From an uncultured Myxococcales bacterium (lineage in GTDB: Bacteria; Myxococcota_A; UBA9042): a stretch of 42,807 nucleotides of DNA. The DNA is taken from the NCBI GenBank assembly GCA_903869075.1, contig CAIPXZ010000688.1, positions 1-42,807 on the forward strand, read 5' to 3'. The position numbers and the translations under genes were made by a program. Under the pieces are notes generated by a model. It was not told the origin of the DNA. It saw only the letters and a program-made list of their open reading frames with translations, and did no database searches. Positions 26,772 through 37,300 of this stretch are shown piece by piece. How positions within the stretch are numbered: the first letter of the stretch is position 1; the number at the start of each line of letters is the position of its first letter.

Positions 26772-27344
26772 CTACAGGTTCGAGCCGTTGCGCAGCAGCT
26801 TCAGCAGCTCCGACCGCGTCGCGTAGTTGTCGCGGAACTGGCCCTTCATCGCGCTGGTAATCGTGACCGCGTTCGGCTTGCGGACGCCGCGCATGACCAT
26901 GCACATGTGCTTGGCCTCGATCACCACCGCCACCCCCAGCGGATCCAGACCTTCTTGCAGCGCCTCAGCGATCTGCGTCGTCATCCGCTCCTGCACCTGC
27001 AGGCGCCGCGCAAACGTGTCGACGATGCGCGCCAGCTTGGACAAGCCCACGACCTTGCCGCGCGGCAGGTACGCGACGTGCGCTTTGCCCATGAACGGCA
27101 GCATGTGGTGCTCGCACAGGCTTGAAAAGTCGATGTCGCGCACAAGCACCATCTCGTCGTTGTCGACGGTGAACAGCGCCGAGCGCAGGATCGCCAGCGG
27201 ATCCTCGGCATAGCCGCTCGTCAGGTCGCGCAGCGCCTTGGACACGCGCTGCGGCGTCTTGATCAAGCCTTCGCGCTGCGGATCTTCACCCAGATCCACC
27301 AGAATCTTGCGTACGAGTTCTTCCACGGTGTCCTCTCGATCCAT
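26772..27344 (-). CDS. folE: GTP cyclohydrolase I
   Basis: '[63 protein letters not shown]' and '[21 protein letters not shown]'. Confidence 0.98.
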   Translation of the reverse strand: MDREDTVEELVRKILVDLGEDPQREGLIKTPQRVSKALRDLTSGYAEDPLAILRSALFTVDNDEMVLVRDIDFSSLCEHHMLPFMGKAHVAYLPRGKVVGLSKLARIVDTFARRLQVQERMTTQIAEALQEGLDPLGVAVVIEAKHMCMVMRGVRKPNAVTITSAMKGQFRDNYATRSELLKLLRNGSNL

Positions 27345-27359
27345 GTGCAGCCTCCCAAG

Positions 27360-28304
27360 CTAGACGGGCGGCGCCACGGACTCGATGATTTGATGCAAAA
27401 GCGCAGCGATCGTTTCGCGTTCGCTGGCAGAACCCGTCATGCCGGTCGGGATCACCCGGTGGCCGGCGATCGGCACGAACAGCTGCCGCACGTCATCCGG
27501 CGTGGCGAACGTCCGCCCCGAGACCAGCGCGCGGGCCTGCACCGCCCGGTAAAAGCCGATCGCCGCGCGCGTCGACAGCCCGAGCTCGAACGCGCTATGC
27601 GCCCGGGTCGCCTGGGTCAGCGCGTGCAGATACGCGAGCACCTCGTCGCTGACGTGAACCGCCTCCGCCGCCGTGCACAGCGCCGCCACTTCGCCCGGCC
27701 CGCACACAGCTTCCGGCAGCGTCTGCGGCGCGCCGTGCTGGCGGATCAGCGCCATCTCCTGCGCGCCCTCCAGGTAGCCCACCGAGGTCCGCACCAAAAA
27801 GCGGTCCAGCTGCGACTCCGGCAGCGGGTACGTGCCGTGAAATTCCCGCGGGTTCTGCGTCGCCAGCACGATGAACGGCTGCGGCAGCGCGTGCGTCACG
27901 CCGTCGACCGTCACGCGGCCCTCCGCCATCGACTCCAGCAGCGCCGACTGCGTGCGCGGCGTCGTGCGGTTGATCTCGTCGGCGAGCAGCAGGTTGGCAA
28001 ACACCGGCCCGGGCTTGAACTCGAACTTGCCGGTCTTCTGGTCGTAGATCGAAATCCCAACGATATCTGCAGGCAACAGGTCGCTGGCGAACTGGATGCG
28101 CTGCCACGACAGCCCCAGCACGTGCGCGAACGTCCGCGCCAGCGTCGTCTTGCCAACGCCGGGCACGTCCTCGAACAGCACATGGCCGCGCGCGAGGATC
28201 GCCACCATCACGAGCTCGACGATCTCGGTCTTGCCCACAAACGCTTGCTCAACACCGGCGACGATGCGGCGACACAGAATTTCCGGCGAAACGGCGGCGG
28301 TCAT
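27360..28304 (-). CDS. MoxR-family AAA+ ATPase
   Basis: 'GHVLFEDVPGVGKTTLARTFAHVLGLSWQRIQFASDLLPADIVGISIYDQKTGKFEFKPGPVFANLLLADEINRTTPRTQSALLESMAEGRVTVDG'. ATG at 28304 overlaps the upstream stop (ATGA). Confidence 0.93.
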   Translation of the reverse strand: MTAAVSPEILCRRIVAGVEQAFVGKTEIVELVMVAILARGHVLFEDVPGVGKTTLARTFAHVLGLSWQRIQFASDLLPADIVGISIYDQKTGKFEFKPGPVFANLLLADEINRTTPRTQSALLESMAEGRVTVDGVTHALPQPFIVLATQNPREFHGTYPLPESQLDRFLVRTSVGYLEGAQEMALIRQHGAPQTLPEAVCGPGEVAALCTAAEAVHVSDEVLAYLHALTQATRAHSAFELGLSTRAAIGFYRAVQARALVSGRTFATPDDVRQLFVPIAGHRVIPTGMTGSASERETIAALLHQIIESVAPPV

Positions 28305-29551
28305 GGCTTTCCTGGGTTCAGCGGTTGGCGGCAACGCGCAACGGCGGCGCGCACAGCATCATCGACAGTGTTGGCAGCTGCGGTCAATTCCGCCGGTGTC
28401 GTCTTGATCGCCGATTTTTGCGCTGCCGTCAGCAATTCCTGCTCCAACCCGGCGCTATTGCGGTCATGTCGGCACACGCGCTGCGCCATCACCGCGACGA
28501 TAATCGCCCGCAAATGCAGCGCGTCCAGCTCCGGCATCGCCACCGTATCCTGCACGCGCGCCTGCACCAGCGCCCGCGCCTGCGCCGCCGCTTGCACCGC
28601 GCGATCCGGCCAGCCGGCATCCAGCGCCACTTCCGCGAGGTTGCGAAACAGCACCGGCCGCCGCGGCTGCAGGCCAATCGCCGTGTCCAGCGCGGCGATC
28701 GCCCCTTCCGGATTGCCCGCCTTGTGCTTGGCCACCGCCAGCTGGTTCCACAACGACGCGTCAGCCGGCAGCTGCGTCACCATGTCTTGCAACAACTTCA
28801 AGGCCTTGTCGGTCGCGCCCTGCTCCAGCCAGACACTGGCCAGCTCGCTCTTTGCGTCGCGGTTGTGCGGCGCGATCTCCAGCGCCACTTTCAGCGCCGC
28901 TTCCGCTTCTGCCAGGTCGCCGGCCATCGCGTGCACCTGGCCGCGCACAAGCCACGCGTCGGCGTTGCGCGGCGCGAGCTCCGTCACATGCAGCGCCAGC
29001 TCCAGCGCCGTCGGCAGCCGGCCGCGCGCCAGCATCGCGCGGGCCGCCAAAACCAGCAGCCGCGGCTCGTCGGGATGCAGCTTCAGCCCGGCGTACGCCA
29101 CGCGCGACGCGTGATCGGGGTCGCCGCGGCCCAGCAGCAGCTCCGCCATCCGCACCGCCGCCGTCACGTCTTCCGGCTTGAGCGTCAGCCGCCGCGCGTA
29201 CGTCGCCACCGCCTCGTCAATGCGCCCCAGGCCGTCGTAGGCCCGCGCCAGCAGCCCGGCGGCATCGGCATCGTTGACGTTCGCCGCCAGGAGCGGCTTG
29301 AGCAGCGCCATCGCGTCGGCGTGGTGGCCGCGCAGGATCTGCGTCTCCGCCAGCTCCAGCACGGCGTGCGGCTCGTTGCGCTCGGCCAGCGGCTTCAGTT
29401 CAGCTTCGGCATCGGCCAGGCGGCCGTCGTCGCGCAGCTGCAGCGCGTGCTCCAGCGGCGTCAGCGGCTTTGTCACCTGCGGCGCGCTGCACTGGCACAG
29501 CCCCAGCACCGCCAGCAGCGCCAAGCGGTAGGCGGCGTGATTGTGCGTCAA
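28301..29551 (-). CDS. TPR-repeat lipoprotein
   Basis: Lipobox LGLCQC. Repeats '[27 protein letters not shown]' and '[31 protein letters not shown]'. Confidence 0.85.
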   Translation of the reverse strand: MTHNHAAYRLALLAVLGLCQCSAPQVTKPLTPLEHALQLRDDGRLADAEAELKPLAERNEPHAVLELAETQILRGHHADAMALLKPLLAANVNDADAAGLLARAYDGLGRIDEAVATYARRLTLKPEDVTAAVRMAELLLGRGDPDHASRVAYAGLKLHPDEPRLLVLAARAMLARGRLPTALELALHVTELAPRNADAWLVRGQVHAMAGDLAEAEAALKVALEIAPHNRDAKSELASVWLEQGATDKALKLLQDMVTQLPADASLWNQLAVAKHKAGNPEGAIAALDTAIGLQPRRPVLFRNLAEVALDAGWPDRAVQAAAQARALVQARVQDTVAMPELDALHLRAIIVAVMAQRVCRHDRNSAGLEQELLTAAQKSAIKTTPAELTAAANTVDDAVRAAVARCRQPLNPGKP

Positions 29552-29925
29552 GGCTTGTCGTCCCAGCGCCGCCGGTTGGCCTGCACCTGATCGGCCGAGG
29601 GCCGCGCTTTGGGCTGCAAACGGCCTTCGGCATCGCGATGCGGCGAGGCGACGCGGAACAGCTTGGGCTGCTCCTCGGTCTGGGCGTTCAACGCCTGATC
29701 GGCGGCGAACATCTCCGGCAGCTCGCGGTCCTCAAAGATCGCCTGCCACGGACATTCCGGCTCGCACGCGCCGCAGTTGATGCACTCGGTCGGGTGGATG
29801 AAGAGCATGTTCGGCCGCTCGGGCGGCGCGGGCTCTTTGGCGGCGTAGATGCACTCAACGGGGCAAACCTCGACGCAGCCTTGGTCCAGGCAGTCAACGC
29901 AGAGGCGGGTAATCACGTAGGCCAT
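29548..29925 (-). CDS. 4Fe-4S ferredoxin
   Basis: '[28 protein letters not shown]' and '[25 protein letters not shown]' (two cluster motifs). ATGA overlap with the TPR gene. Confidence 0.92.
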   Translation of the reverse strand: MAYVITRLCVDCLDQGCVEVCPVECIYAAKEPAPPERPNMLFIHPTECINCGACEPECPWQAIFEDRELPEMFAADQALNAQTEEQPKLFRVASPHRDAEGRLQPKARPSADQVQANRRRWDDKP

Positions 29926-30140
29926 GCAGATCCTCGAAATCTTCGGTGGGCGGCTGCACGTCCGCGCAACGAGATGCTACACTCGTTCGCCGACGACCGC
30001 ATGCCATCTGCGCAAAAGATGGCCGACCGGCCGCATTGAATACGCGTTCTGACGGTGCGTTGTCCATGTGCCGGGGCGAAAATCCCGACAATTGGCCGCA
30101 GCGCCAAGTGCCCGGCCAGAACAGATTGGAGGAAATGTTC

Positions 30141-31871
30141 ATGAAAACATCAACTTACAAGCGGATCGTCTGGGCAGCTGGTCTCGCCAGCATCGCGGCG
30201 ATGAGCGGTTGCGGCCCGGAATACACCGAGGATCGCTGGTACGCCCGCGACTACTACGCGCAGCACCCGCAGCAGGCCGCCCCTCAGCCGCAGCAGACCT
30301 ACGCCCAGCCGCAGCAGGGTTACAGCCAGCCGCAGTACGTGGGGACGCCGGTAGCGCAGCAGATCGTCGAGCAGGCGCCCATGGTGCAAGCCGACCCGCA
30401 GTTTGCTGACCTGACGCCGTACGGCCAGTGGGAAATGACTGAAGAATACGGGCGAATCTGGGTGCCCTACGCCAACCGCACACCCGGCTGGCGGCCGTAT
30501 TTCTACGGCCAGTGGGAGTACACCGACTGGGGCTGGAGCTGGGTCAGCGATGAATCCTGGGGCGCCGGACCGTACCACTACGGCCGCTGGACGTGGCTGA
30601 ATGGCCGCAATTGGGTCTGGGTGCCGGACTACACCTGGGGCCCGGCTTGGGTCACCTGGAGCCACGGCGGCGGTTGCGTGGGCTGGGCGCCGATGGGCCC
30701 CGGCGGCGCGACGTGGGGCGACATCCACCAGCACTCGACCTATTGGACCTATGTGCCGACTGGCCAGTTCGGCGGCAACAAAGTGCAGCACGTCGTTGTC
30801 GCCGCGGCGGATGTACCGCGAATTCACTCGCAGACGGTCATCATCGACGGCGGCTCGCAGATTCGCGGCCACGGCGGCACGGCAGTGACCTACAACTCCG
30901 GCCCGTCGCGCGACCAGGTGCAGCAGTGGACGTCGCGGCCGGTGGATACGCGGCCGATTACGCAGGTGCCGTCGGTGCAGCCGCGGCGGATTCCGGATAC
31001 GGCGACGGCGCCGGCCGGTGGCACGTACGGCTCGGCCACGACCCCGCCGCCGACACGCGTGGGCACGACGCCGACGACGCCGGTGGGCACGCCGACGGTG
31101 CCGACCCGGTCGGGTGTAACAACGCCAACGACGCCGACACCGCCGGTGGGCACGCCAGGACGCCCCGGCTCCGGAACGACGACGCCGCCGGTGGGCACGC
31201 CGACGCGGCCGGGCGCGACGACGCCAACGGCGCCGGTCGTGACGCCCATCCCGCCGATCAACACGGCGCCGACGCGACCGGGCGTGGCAACGCCGGTGAC
31301 GCCGACCACGCCGATCAACCCCGGGCCGACGCGGCCGGGCGCGACGACGCCGACGACGCCGGTCGTGACGCCGATCCCGCCGATCAACACGGCGCCGACG
31401 CGGCCGGGCGTGGCGACGCCGACGACGCCGTACACGCCAGTGACGCCGGCGCCGACGCGGCCGGGCGCGGGTTACACCGGTCCCGGCCCGGTGAACGTGC
31501 CGCCGCAGGCGACCGTGCCGCGGCCGACCCCGCCGCCGGTGACCAACAACTACGCCCCGGCGCCCAGCCGCTACGTTCCGCCGGTCTACACGCCGCCGAC
31601 GGCGACCGCGCCGGCCACGCGTCCGGCAGCGCCGTCGTACACGCCGCCGACCTACCAGGCGCCGGCCTACCAAGCGCCGGCGTACCAGGCGCCGACGCGG
31701 CCGAGTGCGCCGAGCTATCAGGCGCCGACCTACCAGGCGCCGAGCCGCCCTGCCGCGCCCAGCTACCAAGCGCCGGCGCAACAGCAGCGGTTCTCGCCGC
31801 CGCCGGCCTACTCGCCCGCGCCGAGCCGCCCCGCTGCTGCGCCCGCGCCCGCGCCGCAGCGCCGCCGGTAG
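30141..31871 (+). CDS. DUF6600-like lipoprotein with Tyr/Trp-rich YxWGxW region and Pro/Thr-rich low-complexity tail
   Basis: SD GGAGGA upstream. 'LTPYGQWEMTEEYGRIWVPYANRTPGWRPYFYGQWEYTDWGWSWVSDESWGAGPYHYGRWTWLNGRNWVWVPDYTWGPAWVTW', then Pro-rich repeats. Confidence 0.82.
   Translation: MKTSTYKRIVWAAGLASIAAMSGCGPEYTEDRWYARDYYAQHPQQAAPQPQQTYAQPQQGYSQPQYVGTPVAQQIVEQAPMVQADPQFADLTPYGQWEMTEEYGRIWVPYANRTPGWRPYFYGQWEYTDWGWSWVSDESWGAGPYHYGRWTWLNGRNWVWVPDYTWGPAWVTWSHGGGCVGWAPMGPGGATWGDIHQHSTYWTYVPTGQFGGNKVQHVVVAAADVPRIHSQTVIIDGGSQIRGHGGTAVTYNSGPSRDQVQQWTSRPVDTRPITQVPSVQPRRIPDTATAPAGGTYGSATTPPPTRVGTTPTTPVGTPTVPTRSGVTTPTTPTPPVGTPGRPGSGTTTPPVGTPTRPGATTPTAPVVTPIPPINTAPTRPGVATPVTPTTPINPGPTRPGATTPTTPVVTPIPPINTAPTRPGVATPTTPYTPVTPAPTRPGAGYTGPGPVNVPPQATVPRPTPPPVTNNYAPAPSRYVPPVYTPPTATAPATRPAAPSYTPPTYQAPAYQAPAYQAPTRPSAPSYQAPTYQAPSRPAAPSYQAPAQQQRFSPPPAYSPAPSRPAAAPAPAPQRRR
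31203..31421 (+). repeat. in-gene direct repeat (93-bp copies offset by 126 bp) encoding TRPGATTPTxPVVTPIPPINTAPTRPGVATP
   Basis: Copies at 31203-31295 and 31329-31421, nearly identical in DNA and protein, inside a larger Pro/Thr repeat region. Confidence 0.85.
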
Positions 31872-31931
31872 CCGCTTGACGGATCGGACCTGGCAGCGCA
31901 CGCTTCGCGCGGCATTCACGCGAGGCGACCC

Positions 31932-32933
31932 ATGTCCGAGTTGATGACCCTCTCCCGCACCATCTTGCAGCGCAAACGGTCGTATGAAGGCGCCACCGGC
32001 GACTTTACGCTGCTGCTGAACCACATCGCGCTGGCGGCCAAAGTTGTGTCGCGGCAAGTCGCCAAGGCCGGCTTGCTGGACGTGCTCGGCAAGGCCGGCA
32101 AAGACAACATCCAGGGCGAGGAAGTGCAGCGCCTGGACGTGATCGCCAACGACCTGCTGATTGAGCTGCTGAACGACCTGCCGATGGTCGCGGCGATCGC
32201 CAGCGAGGAAGAAGACAACCTGCAGGTCACGCAAGCCGGCCGCCTGGACGGCAAGTACCTCGTGTGCTTTGACCCGCTGGATGGCTCGTCGAACATCGAC
32301 GTCAACGTCACAATCGGCACGATCTTCAGCATCCGCAAGCGCAAGGAGACCGGGCGCGAGGCGACCGTCGAGGACTTCCTCGCGCCGGGCAGCGAGCAGG
32401 TGGCCGCCGGCTACGCGGTCTACGGCTCATCCACGATGTTCGTCTACACAACCGGCGACGGCGTCGACGGCTTCACGCTCGACCCGTCGATCGGCGAATT
32501 CGTCTTGACTCACCCGGACATCCGCATCCCGGACTCACCGCGCTGCCTGAGCGGCAACGTCCTGAACCGCAAGAACTGGCTGCCCGGCACGCAGGCTTTT
32601 TGGGACGGCATCGCCAACAGCACGGACGAGCGGTACAAGAAGACCGGGCTGCGCTACGTCGGCACGCTCGTCGCCGACGTGCACCGCAACTTGCTGCAAG
32701 GCGGCGTGTTCATCTACCCGGACGACCGCAAGTCGCCCAACGGCAAGCTGCGGATTTTGTACGAATGCCACCCGCTGGCGTTCGTCGTCGAGCAAGCCGG
32801 CGGCGCGGCGACAAACGGCCGCGAGCGGATGCTGGACATCGTGCCGACGGGGCTGCACATGCGAGTGCCGCTGATCATCGGCAACAAGCAGGAAGTGGCG
32901 CTGTACAGCCAGATGCTGGCGGAACACCCGTAA
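31932..32933 (+). CDS. fbp: class I fructose-1,6-bisphosphatase
   Basis: 333 aa, 'KYLVCFDPLDGSSNIDVNVTIGTIFSI', 'CHPLAFVVEQAGGAATNGRERMLDIVPTGLHMRVPLIIGNKQEV'. Confidence 0.97.
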   Translation: MSELMTLSRTILQRKRSYEGATGDFTLLLNHIALAAKVVSRQVAKAGLLDVLGKAGKDNIQGEEVQRLDVIANDLLIELLNDLPMVAAIASEEEDNLQVTQAGRLDGKYLVCFDPLDGSSNIDVNVTIGTIFSIRKRKETGREATVEDFLAPGSEQVAAGYAVYGSSTMFVYTTGDGVDGFTLDPSIGEFVLTHPDIRIPDSPRCLSGNVLNRKNWLPGTQAFWDGIANSTDERYKKTGLRYVGTLVADVHRNLLQGGVFIYPDDRKSPNGKLRILYECHPLAFVVEQAGGAATNGRERMLDIVPTGLHMRVPLIIGNKQEVALYSQMLAEHP

Positions 32934-33404
32934 ATGCCGCTGACGCATCTGGACGACCAGGGCCGGGCGCACATGGTCGCTGTCGACGCCAAGCCGGAGT
33001 CGGTGCGGCGCGCAGTGGCGCAGGCGCGGCTGACGATGAGCGAGGCGGCGCTGCACGCCGTCCGCCACGGCACGGCCAAGGGCGACGCGCTGCAAGTGGC
33101 GCGCATCGCCGGCATCCAGGCCGCCAAGCGCACGCATGAGCTGATTCCGCTGTGCCATCCGCTGCGGCTGACGCAGATCGCCGTGACCGCGACGCTGCAG
33201 GCCGACGGCGTGCTGCTGGAGGCGACAGTCGGCGCCGTGGATCGCACCGGCGTGGAGATGGAGGCGCTGACGGCCGTGACCGTGGCGGCGCTGACGCTGT
33301 ACGACATGATCAAGGCCGTGGACCGCAGCGCGGTGATCGCGGATGTGCGGCTGATCGAGAAGTCCGGCGGCAAGTCCGGCCTGCTGCGCCCGCACGGCCC
33401 ATGA
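32934..33404 (+). CDS. moaC: cyclic pyranopterin monophosphate synthase MoaC
   Basis: 'MPLTHLDDQGRAHMVAVDAKPESVRRAVAQARL', 'AAKRTHELIPLCHPLRLTQIAV', 'GVEMEALTAVTVAALTLYDMIKAVDR'. Starts immediately after the fbp stop. Confidence 0.96.
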   Translation: MPLTHLDDQGRAHMVAVDAKPESVRRAVAQARLTMSEAALHAVRHGTAKGDALQVARIAGIQAAKRTHELIPLCHPLRLTQIAVTATLQADGVLLEATVGAVDRTGVEMEALTAVTVAALTLYDMIKAVDRSAVIADVRLIEKSGGKSGLLRPHGP

Positions 33405-34375
33405 CCGAGCCACTGCCGCCGCTGACCGAACGCCTGCGCGCCGAGACCGCCGAAGCGCGGCGCGCGCTGACGACGGAGCGCAAGAAGCTGCTGCGGCTGC
33501 TGGACAAGCTGCCGGTGGACGCCGCGGCGTGCGCCGGTGGCGAGCAGCTGCGGCTGGCGGGCGAGGTGCTGAAAGTGTCGCTGGAGCGCGTACCGCGCGG
33601 CGCCGATCGGGTGACGCTGCCGGTGCCGTGGCTGGACGGCGAGACGGTGGAAGTGCCGCTGCAGCGCGACCTGTCGCCGCAGCAGAATCTCGACAAGCTG
33701 TTTCGCCGCGCCAAGGGCTTGCAGCTGGGCCTGCGCATCGTCCGGCAGCGCGAGGCGCAGACGCAAGAACGGCTGGCGCTGGTTGTGGCGCAGTTGGCGG
33801 CGCTGGACGCGCTGACGCTGGCGGCGCAGGCGTTTGACGCCCAGGCGCCCGACGCGCCGCGGCCGCGGGACGTGATCAAGCAGGTCGCGGCGTGGCTGCT
33901 GGCGGCGCGGCAGCTGGGGGTGCGCCTGCCAACGGCGGCCAAGCCGACGGCGGAGCTGCGCAAGGTGGCGCGCGGCAAGGCGCTGCCCGAGGGCGTGCGG
34001 CTGTTCCATTCGCCGCAGAACGCCGTTGTGCTGGCCGGCAAGACCGCGGACGGCAACGACGCGCTTGTGACGCGGCTGCTGCGCGGGCGCGACGTGTGGC
34101 TGCACCTGCGCGATCGCCCGGGCGCGCACGTGATGCTGCGGGTAGAAGGTCAGGACGCCGCCAAGGCCGCCGAGATCGAGGCCTGCGCGATGCTGGCCGG
34201 CCACCTGTCCGGCGTCGGCAAAGGCGAGGCGTGCGACATCACGGTATGCGCCGGCAAGGACGTGCGCAAGGTCAAAGGCGCGCCGGCGGGCAGCGTCTAC
34301 GTCAGCCGCGAGCGCGTTGTGCGGGTCGTGGTGGACGGCGCAGTGGTCGACGGCTTCTACGCGCGCAACCGCTGA
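33401..34375 (+). CDS. NFACT-R (DUF814) domain protein, short RqcH-like
   Basis: Start 33401 (ATGA overlap with moaC). 'LFHSPQNAVVLAGKTADGNDALVTRLLRGRDVWLHLRDRPGAHVMLRVEGQD...AAEIEACAMLAGHLSGVGKGEACDITVCAGKDVRKVKGAPAGSVYVSRERVVRV'. Confidence 0.85.
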   Translation: MTEPLPPLTERLRAETAEARRALTTERKKLLRLLDKLPVDAAACAGGEQLRLAGEVLKVSLERVPRGADRVTLPVPWLDGETVEVPLQRDLSPQQNLDKLFRRAKGLQLGLRIVRQREAQTQERLALVVAQLAALDALTLAAQAFDAQAPDAPRPRDVIKQVAAWLLAARQLGVRLPTAAKPTAELRKVARGKALPEGVRLFHSPQNAVVLAGKTADGNDALVTRLLRGRDVWLHLRDRPGAHVMLRVEGQDAAKAAEIEACAMLAGHLSGVGKGEACDITVCAGKDVRKVKGAPAGSVYVSRERVVRVVVDGAVVDGFYARNR

Positions 34376-34378
34376 CGG

Positions 34379-37300
34379 TTACGGCGCTCCCGTACCCACC
34401 GCCTCTTTGACGAGGTCAGCTTCATGTTGCCACAAAAGTGCTTTGCTGCAGTCGCCAAGGGACGCGCCTTGGTTCTGGATAACCGTCACGGATGCAGCGG
34501 AGCGGATCACGATGTCGCGGCAGCCGTCGCCGTCCATGTCGGCGACCTCCAGCGCAAGCGGCCCACCGCCGACGGGCGACCCGTTCAATGTCACAAATGT
34601 CCCTTGGCCAGTGCCGAGCAAGAACGTAATCGTCGCGTCTTTGCCCAGCAGGACGAGATCGATGAACGTGTCGCTGTTCACATCACCCATCGCCGCCGCC
34701 ACTGCGCCGGGATATTGTTGCGTTGCCAACTGGAGCGTCGTCTGGGTGTAAAACGCGGCATCTTTGCCGGCCGTGTCATTGAGCTTGCCCATGAGGACCG
34801 CCAGCTGGGTTCCGTCGCTCGATAGAACCAGCATGTCCGCCAGACCGTCGCCATTGATGTCATTGATTTGAAAGCCGTCCGGCGCGCCGCCCATCGGGGT
34901 CGTCACATGCGGGGCATAGGCGAACGAATCGAGGTGCGGCAGGATGCCGATTTGCCCAAACGTGCGCCCGAGGCCAAACAGGGTCAGTGGATCGACCTTG
35001 CCAGTCAACGGGTTGGGCCAGGAACCGGTCGTGAGTCCGAACAAACCGTCCGGCATCACGCGATAACTGACAATCGATGGACTCAGGGAGTTCTTGTCGT
35101 CGCAGCTTGCGATCTCGATCTTGTCGCGCGGCGTCTTCTTGTCGTCGGTCAGGGTCTGTGCTTGGAAAAACGCGTTGCCCTTCTTGCTGTTGTTCTTGAA
35201 AATCCGGACGCGGGCCTGCAGAAACGGCGCTTGGTCAGACGTGACCTTGAAGCAGGTCGTGCCGTCATTGTCCATCGCGGTGACGATCTCCGGCAAGTGG
35301 CTCTTGTCGTTGTCGATGTCCAGCAGCGCAACGTCCACGGGGTTGCGACCGCCCGATAGCGCCAAAGACGGGATAATATTGCAGAAATTGGCACTGGGAA
35401 CCGACGTGCATCCCGGCGACAGCCCCAGCGGGCCACCGGTCTTGGACACCTTGCTGCTCAGGAAGACGTGCGTCGACGCCCGCAGCATCGGTGCGCCACC
35501 GCCGAAACCCGTGACCGGCGTGGCTTTCGCAGTGTCGTCGAACCGGAAGTTGTGGCAGCACGTTTTGAGCAGGCTGGTATCGGTGCCGGACGGCCCGTCT
35601 TCGCCATAAGAGTCAGAGATTTCGTCCTGCTCGGTGAAGGTGCAATGGCAGCTGGAGTCGTCGGTTTCCTTGCCCACGGCGTAGGCGCTGTCCGTTCGCA
35701 CAGTCACGAGATCCGGCAGGCCGTCGCCATCGACATCGCCCACCGCAGCTGCTTTCACGTGGCCAAACGCCGACGGGCTACCGGCCGTCAAATCCTGCAA
35801 AAAGCCCGCCGCCTTGACGGACCCCGGATTGTAAGGGGAAAACTCGCCCTGCAGCGGCTCGGGACTCAACTGCCCCTGGGTATTCATGAAAACGCCCATC
35901 GGCCAGACCGGCATCGGGCTCTTGTTCAGCGTGCCCAGGTCACCCGGGGCGGACGACGCGGACATGTCGGCGATGACGAGCAAATCGTTGAGCTTGTCCG
36001 CGTTGAAATCACTTACCTTGGCCGCGACAATCTTCTGGACGCCCCAGATGGTCGGTGGGTACGGCCAGGCGCAGATGTGGTTGACAATCGGCGCGACGAA
36101 AGAGCCTTTTGCATAGGTCTGGCCGGCAGCGATTTGAATGCCGGACTTGGCGAAGAGGCCTGGAACAATTTCATACGGATGCCCTGTCCACAGCGCGGCA
36201 TTGGCGATATCCAGAACGGCATCACCATCCACGTCGGCGACCGCGACATGCAATGAGCCGTCACCGATCATCCACGAACGAAAGCAGGCGCGGCGGAGCT
36301 CCGGGTCGGTCGGGTCAAGCGGCACGATCGTCACTTCGCCCGACTTTTGGCCAATGACGACGTAGGTCTCACCCTTCGGACCGATCGGCGCGGTGACCAT
36401 CGATTGGACATCGACCCCGAATATCACCTCGTTGGGAACGGCCGGATTCTCCACAAAGGTAAATTGCCCGGTGTGGGTCGTCCGGAGCCAATAGAGCGTG
36501 GTCGTCGATGTACTGCCGACAAGCAAATCGGGACCCGATGGACCACCCGCTTTGCCGGGCGGCAAATCCACGCGCAAGATTCGATTGGTGTCGGTGCCGT
36601 TCTTGAATTGGTAGGCGTCAATCGCCTGGTTCAACGTACCGTCCTGCTGGATGTTGCGGTAGCACGACACGATCGGTCGGTTGCCCGAGCCGACGCAGAC
36701 GTCCAAGCCGTCACCGGTCCAGAAATCGCCGGTAGCGATGGAGACGACGTTGGTGACGCCCATGTTCGGCGCGACTTTGACGTCGCCAAAGAATTTTCCG
36801 GTCTTCAAATTCTGGTAGGTAATGGCCGGGTCGCCACAGGGCTTCTGTGGAGCCGACGTGTCGCCGGCGGCCAGCACCACCTGACACACCGGACCGCTTG
36901 TCAACAGCAAGGTCATCAAACCGAGGTCAACGTCGTGGCCCGCTGCGTCGATCGTTTTTTCGGCGCCAAACAGGAGGTCATCGAGACCGTCGCCGTTCAG
37001 ATCGGCCATTTCCGCTGTTGCCGGCGGCGCTGGCAGCTGGAGCGTATCGACGACTTTGAAAGCCCGCGTCGTCAGCTTCAGGGTCGACCCATCCGGCATG
37101 GTGACGGTCTTGTCGTACTCCACATTGAGAATCGCCCAGACCTCACCATACTTGGCGGTCGCCCCGGCGACGGACGCCACCGCGAGGATGTCGAGGTCGC
37201 CGTCGTTGTCCAGATCGCGCAGAAACACGCGGACAACATTGGCTTTTGCCGCAGTCTTCTTTTCGTCCGCTGTTCCCCAGTGGATCACCCGGGTGTCGTA

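Noticed and set aside
26776-26800. GGTTCGAGCC resembling a tRNA T-loop
   Set aside because: Lies in the 3' coding end of folE; no acceptor, D or anticodon stem found around it.
25009-26904. 631-aa minus-strand ORF
   Set aside because: Antisense shadow of the 24643 lipoprotein; Arg/Val/Asp-rich, no motifs, and it runs into folE in a different frame.
27345-29114. 589-aa plus-strand ORF
   Set aside because: Antisense to moxR and the TPR gene, both clearly recognisable.
30150-32234. 694-aa minus-strand Arg-rich ORF
   Set aside because: Antisense of the Pro-rich repeat region, giving Arg-rich (RRRR) low complexity.
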